A DNA stretch of 64,000 bases from Steromphala cineraria (Eukaryota; Mollusca; Gastropoda; Trochida; Trochidae). The notes beneath the pieces were generated by a model. That model did not search any database. It saw only the letters and a list, made by a program, of their open reading frames with translations, and had not been told where the DNA came from. The DNA lies in NCBI GenBank assembly GCA_916613615.1, contig OU744730.1, positions 3,937,582 to 4,001,581 of the forward strand, written 5' to 3'. The position numbers were made by a program, and so were the translations under genes. This document shows, piece by piece, positions 35,015-48,085 of the stretch (position 1 is the first letter of the stretch; every line of letters starts with the position of its first letter).

Positions 35015-36261
35015 CGAATGCTTGTAATGCTTTCGTAGGTAACAGCCTGTATATCTGTACGACTTGTTCCGAATCTACACCTATTAACGTGGTCTGGACA
35101 GATGTAAATAGCATGATTTGTTTTCATTGGCTGTAGAGACACGTGTTCTACAAATACACAAATCTTGCCTTTAATGACCCAAACATGGGTAATCGCTTGC
35201 AGAATAAGAAATACGGACACTCTGTGTTACTATTCCACCAAATTGGCTCATTTCTAGCCACGTGCAAGGTCAGATTTATACAGTTTCCATATTAATAAAA
35301 CGATCTCTTCCTGTTTCGCTATCGTTGAGGAGACAGAACGCCATCTGTTGGCCAACTGTATCTATATTGTAAATATTTACGGTACCCTCTAATGGGGTAT
35401 CGCGTAAACTGCCTATTATATTGCTGGGGCTATCCTGAATGGCTTTGTTGTTTACAGAAAGACACGATATAAACACATTAATTGAGGTTTATTTAAACTC
35501 CCGCTTCATGGTTCGACCTCATGAATTTCAAATGAAAGTTGATACTATGCTATGGTTTTGACAGGTGAAGGGCAAGTTGAGATTCTATTTATTACTTGTT
35601 AATTTATAAACTTCATATTTGATATTTACTATTTATTTGTTAATCATCATTTTAATATTCTGTAGTTAAATGATAACACAAACAAATTGTAAGTTGCCAC
35701 ACGGAACGAGATACTCGACAGTCCGAATTGGTTAGGTTTCAGTAATCATCTTTCAGGTATGTTCATAACTTGAGATAACGAAAATGCAACCGTTATATAA
35801 TGCATATGGGGAATGCCAAATTACAACATATTTTGACATATTCATTAGAATAAAGTGCACCCAAAAGAAACACGAAGCAAAATTCACCATTTTAAATGAA
35901 GAGTACTCGATTAATTTGATATTTGAATGAGTTTTGATAAGGTTAAGGTTGATAGGTTAAGAAGAGGTTCTGGGATTACGTATAGTTCGTTATGAATGAA
36001 GAGTATGACGAGTTTGTGAGTAATTAAGAAGTGTAAGAAAAATCAGTACAAATGACATTGAACCTCAAATAATGACAATCTGTAGTGATATGCTAGATCT
36101 TCGTGTTCAGTTTCACCAGACTCTAAAGGTAGTCGGAATTTAATGTTTTAGTTTAATAATTACATTTGTTATTGACTTCCGTGTACGACCCCTTAATGTT
36201 AATTTATGTAGCATATAATCTATTGTCCACATTGAAGTGACTAATCATCTTCTGCTTGCAG
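35015..36261. other. non-coding intron end of APCDD1
   Basis: Nothing recognised before the acceptor TCTGCTTGCAG at 36251-36261. Confidence 0.45.
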
Positions 36262-37029
36262 TCCCAGGGGTGCAGTGTGTGCGTGAAGGTCTCCAACTCC
36301 AACGACTTCTACCCTCCGGAACTACGATCCCACTCCGGGACCATCCTGAGCCTTCAGGGAGACTGGGTCAGTACCCGCTGTGAGTCCAGACAACATGGCA
36401 TGTTCCTCACAAGATGGCTGTCCTTCCTGCCAGACGGAAGGTCATGGCAAGGTCGTTACGATTTCTTCAAAGACGCAGCGTGCTCCGAACCGACCTTCAC
36501 CTTGACGGCTAAGGGCAACCATGTAGGAGGGGAAGACTCCAAGGTCATCCCTAACTCGAAGGACTACAGCTTTAAGGTCACTCGACTCAAGGTTGTCCCG
36601 AAGAGTTACCAGATCACGGAGCATCTCAATCATTACGACGGAGGGAAGTGTGGCGAGGACAGGTCCTGGCAGGTCGGCGTGGAACAGGATGTGACCTTCA
36701 CAAACGGGTGTGTGACCTTGGGAATACAATTGCCGAACATTGAGCAGGAGATCCTGAAGATGGAGGTTGTCCATCGGCAGGTGCATCTTCTTGTAGGGTC
36801 ACGCTTCACCGATGTCCCGTCGACACGGTTCAGAGACAGGAGACCCACCTCGTTTCAGGAACCATTAGTGAAATGTGACCGCTTCCACAAAGACACTCAC
36901 ATCAACTCAATATACGAGGGTTTAGCTTTACCTCGAGCCGCGCCTCTCATCTCCCAGGAGTCCTCAGGCTCGAACCTGGTTCCCTGTGTAGTCTTACTTC
37001 TCACTGCATTTGTTGCATTCGTGGTTTAA
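36262..37029 (+). CDS. APCDD1: APCDD1 homologue, last exon (second APCDDC domain and hydrophobic C-tail)
   Basis: It encodes 255 residues and a TAA stop, starting in phase 0 after the acceptor TTGCAG. CSVCVKVSNSNDFYPPEL precedes the second APCDDC domain: LQGDWVSTRCESRQHGMFLT, then FFKDAACSEPTFTL and DRSWQVGVEQDVTFTNGC. This matches the vertebrate pattern of a GxWVSxRCE motif, CxxPTF, and SWQVGxQQDVTxTNGC. MPLVQC of the vertebrate protein corresponds to EPLVKC here. The three exons give about 513 residues without the signal peptide, close to the ~514 of the whole vertebrate protein. The protein ends directly after a hydrophobic stretch (VPCVVLLLTAFVAFVV) with no cytosolic tail, preceded by small residues SSGSN. 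That fits either a tail-less membrane anchor or a GPI signal. Confidence 0.95.
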   Translation, partial: SQGCSVCVKVSNSNDFYPPELRSHSGTILSLQGDWVSTRCESRQHGMFLTRWLSFLPDGRSWQGRYDFFKDAACSEPTFTLTAKGNHVGGEDSKVIPNSKDYSFKVTRLKVVPKSYQITEHLNHYDGGKCGEDRSWQVGVEQDVTFTNGCVTLGIQLPNIEQEILKMEVVHRQVHLLVGSRFTDVPSTRFRDRRPTSFQEPLVKCDRFHKDTHINSIYEGLALPRAAPLISQESSGSNLVPCVVLLLTAFVAFVV

Positions 37030-37850
37030 ACATGTTTGGAACGTTTGATGATAGTCAACAATATCTTGTTGGGAGGCATTCGTATTGTAGATCAGTGTCA
37101 TGGAAGACGATCCATGGTAATGTAACTCACTGCGTTAAGGACAGAGACATCTACACTCTGAGGGAAGCTTCTCACAGTAGGTGACTTTTTTAAGCAGATA
37201 AATCTGTGAAACAATAACTCCACGAAGGTTGACTTTGCCAAAGCAACCGAAATGCTTGTGTGCAGACACAGTTAAGTTTGGACCATATCACTGATGACAT
37301 ATATATACGTCAGTCGCTTAATCTCCTTTGAATATATGTACACGTCGGCTTTAACACTGTGAGAAATAATTCTCGCCTCTCAGTGAAGAAAGCGTGAGGT
37401 GTGATTTGACTCGCCATTTATTTCACTCAACTCCTTCATTCTTGATGAAGCTCTCCTCTACATTATGGTGACACAATTTACATCAACCTTCATACCCAAA
37501 AATGTTTGTCGGACTAATCCTTAATCACTGACGCTATAAACCAGAGACGTCACAAACAGCAACAAACGTGTAACCTCACTGCAAATACCACTTCATTTGA
37601 ACGATGATGAAGTTTGGTATTTTATACAGTGTAACTGGCATGTGACAAGCTCTTCATTGAATATTTGAGTTAGAATTTGTGCAATGAAATGATTTTCTTT
37701 CAGCGAATTTTTAACGAATATCATTTTAATTTTTATAAAGAATACGAATCTGTCACGTATCTAATCATTTTCTTTGAAGAGATGTTTCTTCCTGCAGGCG
37801 GAAACATATCAATGTAGTTTGAGTAATAAAAGAAAATACCACACTTTCAA
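37030..37850 (+). other. probable 3' UTR of APCDD1
   Basis: No coding potential follows the stop. The first good AATAAA is at 37825-37830, about 0.8 kb downstream. The true end is not certain; other AATAAA-like strings occur further on. Confidence 0.45.
37825..37830 (+). promoter_or_regulatory. candidate poly(A) signal, APCDD1
   Basis: AATAAA in GAGTAATAAAAG. Plausible position, but AT-rich sequence gives this hexamer by chance. Confidence 0.4.
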
Positions 37851-39231
37851 AACTGAGGTGCTATTGGACAATGCTATCAACTAATGCTAGGCTTAAATCT
37901 AGATACAGAGTCATATCAACATTTCCCAGCGATAGTTTGGCTATCAAACCCTTTCAAAGATATTCAAATCTGCTTTACCTTCAATCTCATTGAAAACTGA
38001 AGAAACTAATCACTCTTGCCTATCGCCGCTTCTAACCTGAGTACTGAACCATTTGGGACATTATTTGTGTCATTTTTTGGGCAACAATAATTGGCCCGCT
38101 GAGATAGCAAACATACTAATTTCTTTCATTATTTTCTTTCTTCTTTCTGACTCACTAGCGTGAAACGATCACCTGACTACTCTACTGACTGCTATATGCC
38201 CATTACTCAGTTCAGAAACTAGGCTAGGTACGACTAATTGTTCTTCGATTTTCAATAGATTGCTTCCTTATCTACCAAACGATACGGCATGTGAACTCAG
38301 GGTACGATTTTACTTGTGTAATTATTGTTTACTGCAACTTGTTGTATATTTTTTGTATATATCTTGTGTGTTCAGATATATGTTTTATCCTATAATGTGT
38401 TCATTCCCTAGTTCTAGTGCTAGTAGAACAGAAGATATTGTAAAATGTGTAAATAGATACATATAGATTAGATTATGTTTCATTTGAATGATTTCATCGA
38501 GACTTCGTAAGTTTTCTAATTCCTGTAAGTTTCATCTCAAAAGGACCGAACCGAAATCCAATAATGTGTTAAAGCTTATGTCTATTCACATAGAGGTACG
38601 TTATTTTAACTATAAAGAATCTTAAGAAATTTAGTTTAGAAAAACTAATACATTTGAAAGAAAATGAAATTGAAGTGTACTTCTTTGTTTCAGCATATCG
38701 ATGTAAAAAGGATTTAAACGATCTCTAATGATGCAATCACCATTTTGAAAACCATTGTTTATTTTAACATTGTTTCATATTCATCACGTCATAATGATTT
38801 ACTCGTTTATCATTTCAGTCATACCGCATGTTATTTATTATTGTTATCCACGAAATACATCTCAGGTTGTCATAATGATGTTTGTGACGTCATGCGTATG
38901 TTTGTAACTGTGACGTCGTGAAGCCAACAATGGCCGGTAATGAATTATTGTAGTGTTGTACATAATATTAATACAAATACTACAAGTCTGTGTAAATTGG
39001 TAATAAAGATTCATCAAGTGTAAAGAATCCGAGTTTGTCTTTAATCCAGGATATTTTTCTAGAGTGCTATAAGATTTGCATGATAAGACAATGCTCTTTA
39101 TTGACGGATTTTTTCCATGTTGTGAAATCATGTATTGAACAGATAAGTTCTTTTCATTGACTTGTATTCTGGTAAGGGCTTTGGTCGCATTTCATGTACG
39201 CAGTCAAATCTGATTGAGAAATTAGATTGTA
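37851..39231. other. intergenic stretch with one CRE pair
   Basis: No gene. TGACGTCA at 38885-38892 and the near-match TGACGTCG at 38911-38918 are followed by GGCCGG. This may be a remnant of the hairpin/CRE element family without a visible hairpin. Confidence 0.4.
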
Positions 39232-39593
39232 TTAAAGGGGCAGTAGCACGTTTTTTGGATAATTTATTATTCTAAAATTTTCACTGATTATTGTAAGTTA
39301 ATGTTAAATGTATTATGCTGATAGTGTCAACAATCTCATTCACAAGTCAATCATCCGTAGTCAGAGGCCAAAGTATGAAGATTCAAATGAAAATCCATTG
39401 GCGGCCATTTTTTGTGAACACCTTTAATTCATTTTGTATAAGAAAAATTAATCGAATGGCTTCACTTTATGTTACATATTAAATTATTACCGCTCCATTT
39501 AGTTTAAATACATTGTCTTTCAATTAGAACCATTAATTTTCATTTTTCTGACATCACCTTATGTTCCCCCTAAAACGTGCTACTGCCCCTTTA
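39232..39593. mobile_element. TTAA-flanked MITE, best copy of family A
   Basis: Terminal inverted repeats AGGGGCAGTAGCACGTTTT and AAAACGTGCTACTGCCCCT are perfect over at least 18 bp and sit directly inside TTAA on both sides. Total length is 362 bp with no ORF. A TTAA target duplication is the mark of the piggyBac superfamily, so this is probably a piggyBac-type MITE; the assignment rests on the target site only. Inside, GGCGGCCATTTTTTGTGAAC is a motif seen in relics across the window. Confidence 0.85.
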
Positions 39594-40336
39594 AAGGGTC
39601 ATACTTTATACAAAGTCGTAAACCAGGGCTACACGAAAGCCGTTTGAGGTAAAACGTGTTCCCATACACTATTTTCGGTAAAACATTCACTGTTATAAGT
39701 ACTTTTCAAAACATGTTCAAACAAATACAATATGACTAGCATAGTAAGTGTAGTATACCATTAAAATAGGGGATATTCAATGTGTTGAACTCATTCTCAC
39801 CAAATTGATGCATATGAGAAAACGAAATTCATATTTTGCTATGCTTATACATTAATTATCCACAACTTGTTTCAGCACCTACATATTTCGTACAATTGTA
39901 CAAATGTCTTTATCCGAAAACATTTTTTCGTTTATCTTGAAGTGTTTACTACTCTTGTCTATAATGTTGGTGGCGATAAACTAATTACTAGTGGTTTAAG
40001 ATGAAAGGTTCCTTAACAGGAAAACATGCCTTATCATCATCACACTTCCTTACAAGTGTAAATACTGTCTTGGTGTCGACACATTTATGGATAAAAGATG
40101 AAATTCTTATATACAAAGAGCTTGAAAACAAAACAAAAACCATGTTTAAAGCTTAAGATTCTAAAATGACTTTATCGCTCAATATTTATAAACTTTGCAT
40201 GAACTTGAAAGTTTCATCAGGTTAATAATTTCTTTCAAACATCTGTTCTTTTCACACAAGGGTTAGGCTGAGTGTATATTGTGCATGTTAGATTGTTAGA
40301 TGTGTTTAATCTTTTAGCTGTTCCACGCAGTTTCTT

Positions 40337-40592
40337 CAAGGGGCAGTAACACGTTTTTGATAATTGTATATTTTGAAATTTTCACTGATAATTGTAAATT
40401 AATGTTAAATGTATTATTTGCCAGTGTCAAAAATCTCATTACACAAGTCAATCTTTCATAGTCAGAGAGTCTAATGTACTGATTGACCTTTAACTTGTTA
40501 TTTTCAGTAACAGTTAGTGGTTCCCGATGTAATAACATCGATTTCAATATTTGACACATGTGATCCTATCAACATACTCTGTGTCTCTTTAA
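40337..40592. mobile_element. chimeric MITE: family A left end, family B right end
   Basis: The left end AGGGGCAGTAACACGTTTTT and following bases match family A (39232). From about 40471 the sequence matches family B (57160-57283): GACCTTTAACTTGTTATTTT, GTGGTTCCCGATGTAATAAC, and the end CTCTGTGTCTCT then TTAA. Its two ends therefore belong to different families. Confidence 0.7.
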
Positions 40593-43500
40593 GGTTCAGT
40601 TCCGTTCAGTTAAGAAGATATTCATCCTGAGATAAGAATTGTTATGCAATACTTGATAAATGTTAGATATGTTTATTATTACTTATATACTTAAAATATG
40701 TCAATCCCGGGTTTTATGAAATGTTTGCAATAGGACAAATGATGCTCAAAATAAGATATAATTTGTGTACAATTGTAAAGATAATCAGTTAAGTATTTCT
40801 GATAGTTACATGAAAATGCAAGTTTCGCAAAATTTCCACAATATTAACAATATATATTTTGGTCCTTTGGTGAATAACAAAATCTGCAGATTTATTGTTG
40901 CGACGAAATTTAACTTAAAACGTTTCCATTCTACATTATATTGAATTCATCATTTATTTAGCTTATACCTTTGCTCCCAATATTCATACAACAAATACTT
41001 TTCTATAGAAGTCCCAACAAAGGAATCAAAGAAAGTAATAACGCGAGGGTGCGTTCTTTTTAGTGTACACAACACCAGGGGCGTTCCTAAACGTTTAACA
41101 AAATATTAGACACAGGAGCTTCAGCCATAGGTGGTCTAGTCCGTTAGATCATTCACATGTTAACCAAAGCTTAACATTCGTTGAAATCAGAAGTAAATTG
41201 ACTATTTGTTCTCGAAATCAGTCCAACAAATTGATACGAAATGTCAATCATTAAAGGCAAATAAATATTCTCAAGCGGATACGGGTTTCAAATCCAGAGT
41301 GAAAGGTTTAAGATTTGAGTTACAGTTAAAGATGTAATTAATTTTACGAGAGCTTGGAGTCAAACAAGGAGATACACTAGGTCAATTGAGATTCCTACTG
41401 CGGTGCAACATTTCGCGTGGGTCCTCTTGACACGATTGTCGTAGGGTAGCAAATTTACATTTGTTAACTTGGGTAGTCATAAATTAGTCAAATTGGAAGC
41501 TAAATCGACCTTAGGAGCAGCGACAACTTGGCTGGGCAATCTGGAAGATTTACTCACCTCTCAAAAACAGGAAGGGTAGTCACAAAGATTTATTAGCTAT
41601 TGGTCGGAGTTTAACCTTTGTCTACCCGTCCTAACATTGTCGTGATGTAAGGGCCGTTTTCCGCCAATCGCTGTTAACAAATGGGTGCTTATACAAACAC
41701 TGATGTATTGACTGCAAATAATTGATGTCTTTTGTCAACGTTTTAAAGCAAACTTATGCCTTGTTTAAACTGAGCACGTTTTTTCCGTTCCGCATAAAAC
41801 TATGTCATCCTATTTAAACGTGAGGTTTTTGGAGTTGTTTTTCTATTCTTTTGAAAATGGTTTTCAAGTTATAAACATAAGGTACTACAGTTTTTAAAGA
41901 CTTTAAGTCTGTATAATCAGGTAAATATTTTACAGCTTTTTTCCCCTTTGTTTTGAATTGTTTTAAAGTTATGCTTCAATCAATAAAACATTTAAGTGTG
42001 TTATCTAAGTAATGTTGTTGTTACTCGTTGATTTGTTTGCACAAAGTGCAGAATGCCTAAATGTTAATGTTGAAACGAAAAACAAAATCAGTTCAAAATC
42101 ATAAACGTAAACACGCATAAGTGGCGCAAACATCAATATTGCAAGCATTTAGTATTTCATCAACTTCAGGGACAATTTTACTTGAAAAAAGGACCTACAT
42201 CAAATATAACATGTTTAAGTAATTGTCGTATGTCGTTGAACTAATGTTTTTATTTAAGCATTAAATTAAACTGAAGTTTATAAAATGCACTAAAGTTTCA
42301 CAGAGAATTTTGATTTGAGTCCTCACTTTCAGCAAATTTCAGAGAAATAAACAATTTTTGTGAACTAACAGTAATTACATTCAACGTTCTTGTTATTTTC
42401 AAAATACATTTCCGACGTTAGTTGACAAAATATCCTATTAAGAACGACATATTATGTCAAACCAAACCAAAATCTGACTTCAAAGATGCCCGAAGCTAGT
42501 GTGGAGTCGGGTTTTCTTTCTCTAGAGAGGAAACTATAGGAAACTCCTGTCAAATATTTGACAGGCAGTGAATATTTTCTTGTAATTAAATCGCTGATCT
42601 CCAATTGTCACATTTGAACGGGGACTCTATTGTGTTTGTTCCCTGTCGATTTCATAACAACAGTGTGGTTTTCTGAACAAAACAGTGACAATTAAGAAGA
42701 AATCATATATTAGACGTGACCAAATTGCTACTTTGTGATTAAGAACACGCATCAAGAGAAATCAACAAGGAAAGACATCTAGCCTAAATTCACTCATTCA
42801 TCTCCCAGCCCTGTCAATCACATCTATCTTTGCTCGATGAATTGTGTGTGATATATATATATATATATGTACACACAATTGTGATATATACATCCTGTGG
42901 TACATCCTGTGATCTCGAATTGACAACTATGCTCGTTAACAAACATTTCAAAAATGGTTGAAAGGGGATGTGTAAGGACTGACTTATATCCGCACCTTCT
43001 AGCTATAGATAGATAAAATAATATTATAATATGAATGGGTCACCGGAAATGCGATTTCTCGAAGATGTTTCGATATAGAACATTTTATGTGCGCTTTACA
43101 TTTCGCCCATGAATGATTTTGGATCCACAGTCAAGTTCTTTGATGACGGAAAGACGTGAAATAAAGATGAAAACATGGAAAGATTGATTTCAAAGATGAC
43201 AAAGATGTGGATATTCAGGATTAAATCAGTTATTGTAACATCAGCACAAAACATGTCTAATTGCACAAAAGTATTTTTATAAAATAAATTTTAAAGTCAA
43301 AGTTTCAGATCAGCAATCTTTAAGGGCGTTAAAGCTGCCAACTAAAGAATTTAAAAAAATAGGGAAACTCTGATTGGAATTTCAACTAAGAATAAAACCG
43401 GCCCGTGCTTAAGCAGTATGTGCATACCGGCTGTTCGATGCAATCAATCGTTAATGACGCTTGTTTTAGAAGATGTGACTTTGGATTCGGCTCCATTCCA

Positions 43501-44243
43501 CATGAATTTTGCGAAATGACGTTGTATGTCTTGTCTTAAGGCAACGGGAAGGGGCAGTTTGGTTGAAAATTCATTTATGAGACAGAATGGACGCAAAAAT
43601 ATTTACCTTGTTTGAAAAGGCCGGGGACATATCCATGTAAATGATTTACTTTTTGTCCAAGCTGGTTTGACGTTTCCCTTCCAATCTATAACCTTACAGA
43701 ACTAAAAGGCAATTTTCACGTCATATCATTTCGCTTTGACCCAACAGAAAGCCATATTTGGTGATATGAATTTAAAACTAAAATATCTCCATTTTCGATC
43801 CCTAAATGTCAAATTTATAATAAATAATTGTGTCCTTAATATGTAATCCAGAACTCTTGCTGGATTTAAATATAATATTGGAGTGTTTTCTAAACTGACA
43901 ACAAAAAGAAAGTCCACACTCCAGTTAAATTTATCGTATTAATATTTTCTATTACAAATATTTCGTGTTTGTTATGCATATACTCAAACCAGAGACACTG
44001 ACACAAAAACACCGACACGAGAAACCAGAGTTACATCATCATCCAAAGAATAGATTTAAGTGTTTTATTTAATTTTTTAATTAAATGTTCATTAACAAGT
44101 TAGATATATTCTGTGTGAAAATCAATGAACATGCCCTTTTTTCATATAGACAACATTTTAAACATTGTAGGGTTCATATTTATGTATTTCTATTTCTTCC
44201 CCCTGCCTTCATTAAACATACATGTATCTATTATAACAAAATA
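40593..44243. other. intergenic stretch
   Basis: No gene or full repeat found. There is an (AT)n run at 42851-42869 inside a short hairpin (ATTGTGTGT ... ACACACAAT). The patch at about 41370-41660 is less AT-rich and looks unique. Confidence 0.4.
42851..42869 (+). repeat. (AT)n microsatellite in a small palindrome
   Basis: Flanked by AATTGTGTGTG and ACACACAATT, so the whole block can form a hairpin. Confidence 0.85.
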
Positions 44244-44590
44244 TTAAAGGGGCAGTAGCACGTTTTTTTGACAGAATATAAGGTGATGTCAGGAAAATGA
44301 AAATACATGGTTTCAATTGAAAGCGTGTATCAAAACTAAATGAAGCAGTGATAAATCAAATATATAAGGTAAATTTCAGATATGATATTCCCTTTTCTTA
44401 CACAAAAAGAATTAAGGTGTTCACATGGCAGCCAATGGACTTTACGTGAAACCTTAAAATGTGTTCTCCGATTATGGATGATTGGTTTGTGAAATGAGAT
44501 TTACACTATCAAAATAATACATTTAGCAATAACATACTATTATCAGTGAAATATTGAAAATATAAAATTTACCATTTTTAAAATTCAAAC
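44244..44590. mobile_element. TTAA MITE family A, right end degraded
   Basis: Left end TTAAAGGGGCAGTAGCACG is perfect, and ATATAAGGTGATGTCAGGAA and GTGTTCACATGGCAGCCAAT are family-internal blocks. The right end is mutated beyond a clear inverted repeat. Confidence 0.75.
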
Positions 44591-46540
44591 TACTGCAAAT
44601 ACGTATTATTGTAAACTTTTCATAACTTATAACATCACATGTAATCTTAGATATTAAGTAAATTTAAACAAACTGTGGTGTGTATTTGCTAATGATATCT
44701 GGCGGTTTATTTAGAAGAAATAGCAGGAAAATTAAATTCACCTTCAAACGTTTCCTTTACAAGCAGATAAACATTTATACAAACAAAAAATTCAAAAAGT
44801 ATGAATGAAGGGAACAATACTTTCGTTGTTTCTTAAAGCATCTGTCATTAAGTCCTAAAATATCTAATAAAATATAAAGATTTGTATTTCAATATGTTTC
44901 AGCGTTTTCTTATCCTTTAGCAACGAATCGGCTCATTCACTCAGTACAAATGTGTCCCACAGATAGGAATGTATCACTTCGCTTATGAAGTATTTAATAA
45001 CAACCAACCAAACCGTCTTTGTATACACAAAGGTAATGGAACCCCCGGACTCGCAAATAAGGTCATACCTACAAGGGTTCAATAACAATCAAACAAATAG
45101 ATATCTGAAACACCCCTAGAAGGGTTTTGAAACAAACATGTATATAAGAATGTAATGCTTTGAAGTGAAGGTTTCGAATGTGGGTGTCCAATTTCCATAA
45201 TTCGTTGACAGGGTTTTGTCAAACCAATTTTCTCACTTTGATATTTGGATAAAATATATACACGCCTAAGTCCGCCTCTTCCCAAAGAACTAATAATTGT
45301 TTTCCGGAAGAAATGCTATTTCACACAACACGACTTTGTTAATTTAGCAAAGAAAGCCAGAGAAGAGTTTTGAGGGGGGGAATCAAGGGGTCCAACACAA
45401 ACCTCTCCTTTGACTCGCTTTGGTAAATGAACACACACACATAAACACACATTTTTTTTTAGATAAAGTTTTCTGAAATGCAAACCGTTTTTGTACAATA
45501 TTTTCTTGAGTATATTTGAGGATTCAGCGGATACAGTACCAGACGTTAGTCTCTCGTGGCAGGAAGATTTACTAACATCAGATGGATAGTTTGGTCACAG
45601 TTGCAGTGAAACTTAACACGTAGATCAAATGTCATATAAACATATTTTTAAATAAACCACTGCAGATAAATGCTGGCTGCACGTGTATCAAATACCAAAG
45701 GTGACGCGGCTGCGTTCGCGCGATGCGTTTCACAACCGAAAACACATTGGATCGACCCTCAATAACTCAATATTAACTCAATGTAACTGTGTCCACCACC
45801 TTACATTTTAGTACAAAATTGTTTTCCCACTGTTTCTGTCGGTTTATAGGCTCGATTAAACATGACCCTAAGGTATTATTGGGCATACCACGGGCATTCG
45901 GCATACTTTTCAATAATGCCCGTGGGTCATGTTTTATCCTACACATTGATGATGTACAGTGATTTTATAGATCTACGGTTTAATGTTAAGACTTATCGAC
46001 ATTCGGAGGTTCGGCACTTCTATTTATAAATGAAGTATTGAAAACGTCCCGTCCACCAATGGTCTTTCATTTTCTTAGGAACCGACCAATCAACGTTAAG
46101 CATAACTAAAATGCAGATATAGATTTACAGTCGTGTATCCTTGCCTGTATATGTAATATATTCAAGTTGTGCATTTTTGGTTCTCTTTATCCAAAATTAG
46201 AATTGAAATAAAAAAAAGGAGTGATGAGAACACATCCAGGTTGGAATCCCCTGTGTTTTCAGTCCAGAAGTTATGGCCGCCATTGCCTCGGGTAAGACTG
46301 CGGTTTGTTGTCAGCCATCGTTCATTAAAATAGATTAAGTAAATTTATATGAACGATATCAGATACAGAACATTATACATCAATAAAAAACTTGTACCAG
46401 TTTCAAGGGGATATAGCATGACGATGAAATTTTACGGGCGCTTCAATCAACTTGATTCTGGTCAAATATCTCTATTTCCCTTCTTCATTGTAAATTGTAT
46501 TGCTAAAGTAGACTCACGTGTCTCCTGTTGAAATGGGGGA
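44591..46540. other. intergenic stretch
   Basis: No supported gene; ORFs are short and featureless. It contains the palindrome listed at 45850. Confidence 0.4.
45850..45952. repeat. inverted repeat (AAACATGACCC / GGGTCATGTTT)
   Basis: The two AAACATGACCC arms face each other about 90 bp apart, with ACGGGCATT / AATGCCCGT as inner pairing blocks. Probably a very small MITE. No relative elsewhere in this window. Confidence 0.5.
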
Positions 46541-46830
46541 GGGGACTGGCCCAGTGGTTAGTGTGTTCGGCTTCGGATGAAAAGTTCCGGAGTTGGATCC
46601 CCACCAGCTGCTTTATCTACGGTAGAGAACTGTTTTACACGCAATAAGGTTTGGATGCAATCCGATACGGTATTTCAGCGCAGTACTACCCATGGTTCGC
46701 TAGTTCCAGCCGTTCCTTGCAGGTTTCACCGTAAAGTATAGCAACACTAGTGTTGCGGGCATTCTCTCTACATTGCGAATGACAGCTTCCGGGTTAAGCT
46801 GTAGATTAAAGTAAACGCGTTTGCTACCAA
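46541..46830 (+). mobile_element. tRNA-derived SINE
   Basis: TGGCCCAGTGG at 46547-46557 is a perfect A box, and about 33 bp later GAGTTGGATCCCC is a two-mismatch B box. The head reads like a decayed tRNA with a variable loop. The following ~230 bp is non-tRNA body. The right limit is approximate. Confidence 0.6.
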
Positions 46831-47209
46831 GTTGTAAGGGAATTGTTTTTTTTTATTATCACAGATATGTCAAATATTTAAACAAGAGTAGTTACGTTTG
46901 GAAAGCAAACAGAAACAAGTAGTATTTCAAATATTTTGGCATGATTATCGTATACAAAGTGACATTGCTACGAATAAAATATTCTGTTACAATATCAAAT
47001 CTGGCGATGGGACATATAAGAGTAAATGTTATTATTTTCTTAAATCAGACAAAGTTATTTAAACATATTAACCAGACAACAATATTCATTCATAATTTTG
47101 CAAGTTTGTGTTATAATCAAATGCATCACTCTTCACGACTTCACTTAGAAAATTGAATAAATAGACACAAACTGCGGTATATACTTTCCTTTGTACAATA
47201 GTTTATTAT

Positions 47210-47225
47210 GAGAGAGAGAGAGAGA
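47210..47225 (+). repeat. (AG)n microsatellite
   Basis: Simple AG run. Confidence 0.9.
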
Positions 47226-47284
47226 AATATTTTGTTTCAGTGTCACATATATGTATATTTGATAAATCATAGGTAAAACACAAT

Positions 47285-47395
47285 GCGATATATTTGAAAT
47301 AATGACCTCTGACTGAGTGAATATTTCTGGTAACCGACTAACGATCATCGTTTATCGCAGATATTCACTCAGTGAAAGTCATTAGTTCATATACA
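47285..47395. repeat. ~110-bp inverted repeat
   Basis: ACTGAGTGAATATTTCTG is mirrored by CAGATATTCACTCAGT, with outer AATAATGAC / GTCATTAG pairing. MITE-like, single copy here. Confidence 0.55.
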
Positions 47396-47484
47396 CCACG
47401 TGGATATTGTTGATATATAATTCTTTCCTCTCATAATATTTTTTACAAGTTGGCCAATTTTAAAAGTGGCCGATGGTAGTTGTT

Positions 47485-48085
47485 AAGGTAGGTAGGTAGG
47501 TGAAATTAAGGGCGAAGTTTGGGCCAAAGATGACCTACATGCGCCCGGCACTAGGAGTGATTATTGAAAGTTAAACAAAAATTAAAAGTTAAAATTGAGT
47601 ATTAAATGTTATATGAGGTCATATTTGCCAGTGTTCTTGACAAAATTTAAAACTTATCTTTGGACTTCACCAAACATCAAATTTTCACCAAGAAAGATAT
47701 TAGTGAGAAATTATTTGATTTGGACATACCAACCTCTCTGAGTTCTTCACGATGATTTTTATGCCCTTCACATTCAACAAGATAATGAATGACAGTCTCT
47801 GGACAATTATTAAAACAATGGACACACGAAGGAGCTAAATCATCGTCTAAAACTTGCTTGTAAGCATTTAGTCCACAATGGTCAAGTCTTAAACGAGTGA
47901 GGATCACTTCGTCTCTCCGGTTATGTCGACGAATCTTGTTGTAGTTGTTACGTTGTAATGTTGGAGTGATCTCCCTTCTTTACCAGTCTTCATTATCGTT
48001 TGCATACTCACAAAAACGCATTTCTCGTGCTATTAGATGGGTCATGACTTGATTGTCAATTAAACAACCAACTTTGTTGTGTGAA
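47485..48085 (-). mobile_element. LINE 3' fragment: reverse-transcriptase C-terminus with zinc-knuckle
   Basis: The minus-strand frame reads KIRRHNRRDEVILTRLRLDH then CGLNAY..., followed by CVHC, then HYLVECEGHK. This matches the C-terminal region of I/Jockey-type LINE ORF2 proteins, where RRxEVxLxRLRxGH precedes a CxxC...HxxxxC knuckle. An in-frame TAA after NDNEDW shows decay. Further upstream the frame still reads NKVGCLIDNQVMTHLIAREM. The 3' UTR contains TAGTGCCGGGCGCATGTAGG and ends in ACCT tandem copies near 47485, consistent with a LINE end. 5'-truncated and dead. Confidence 0.85.
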
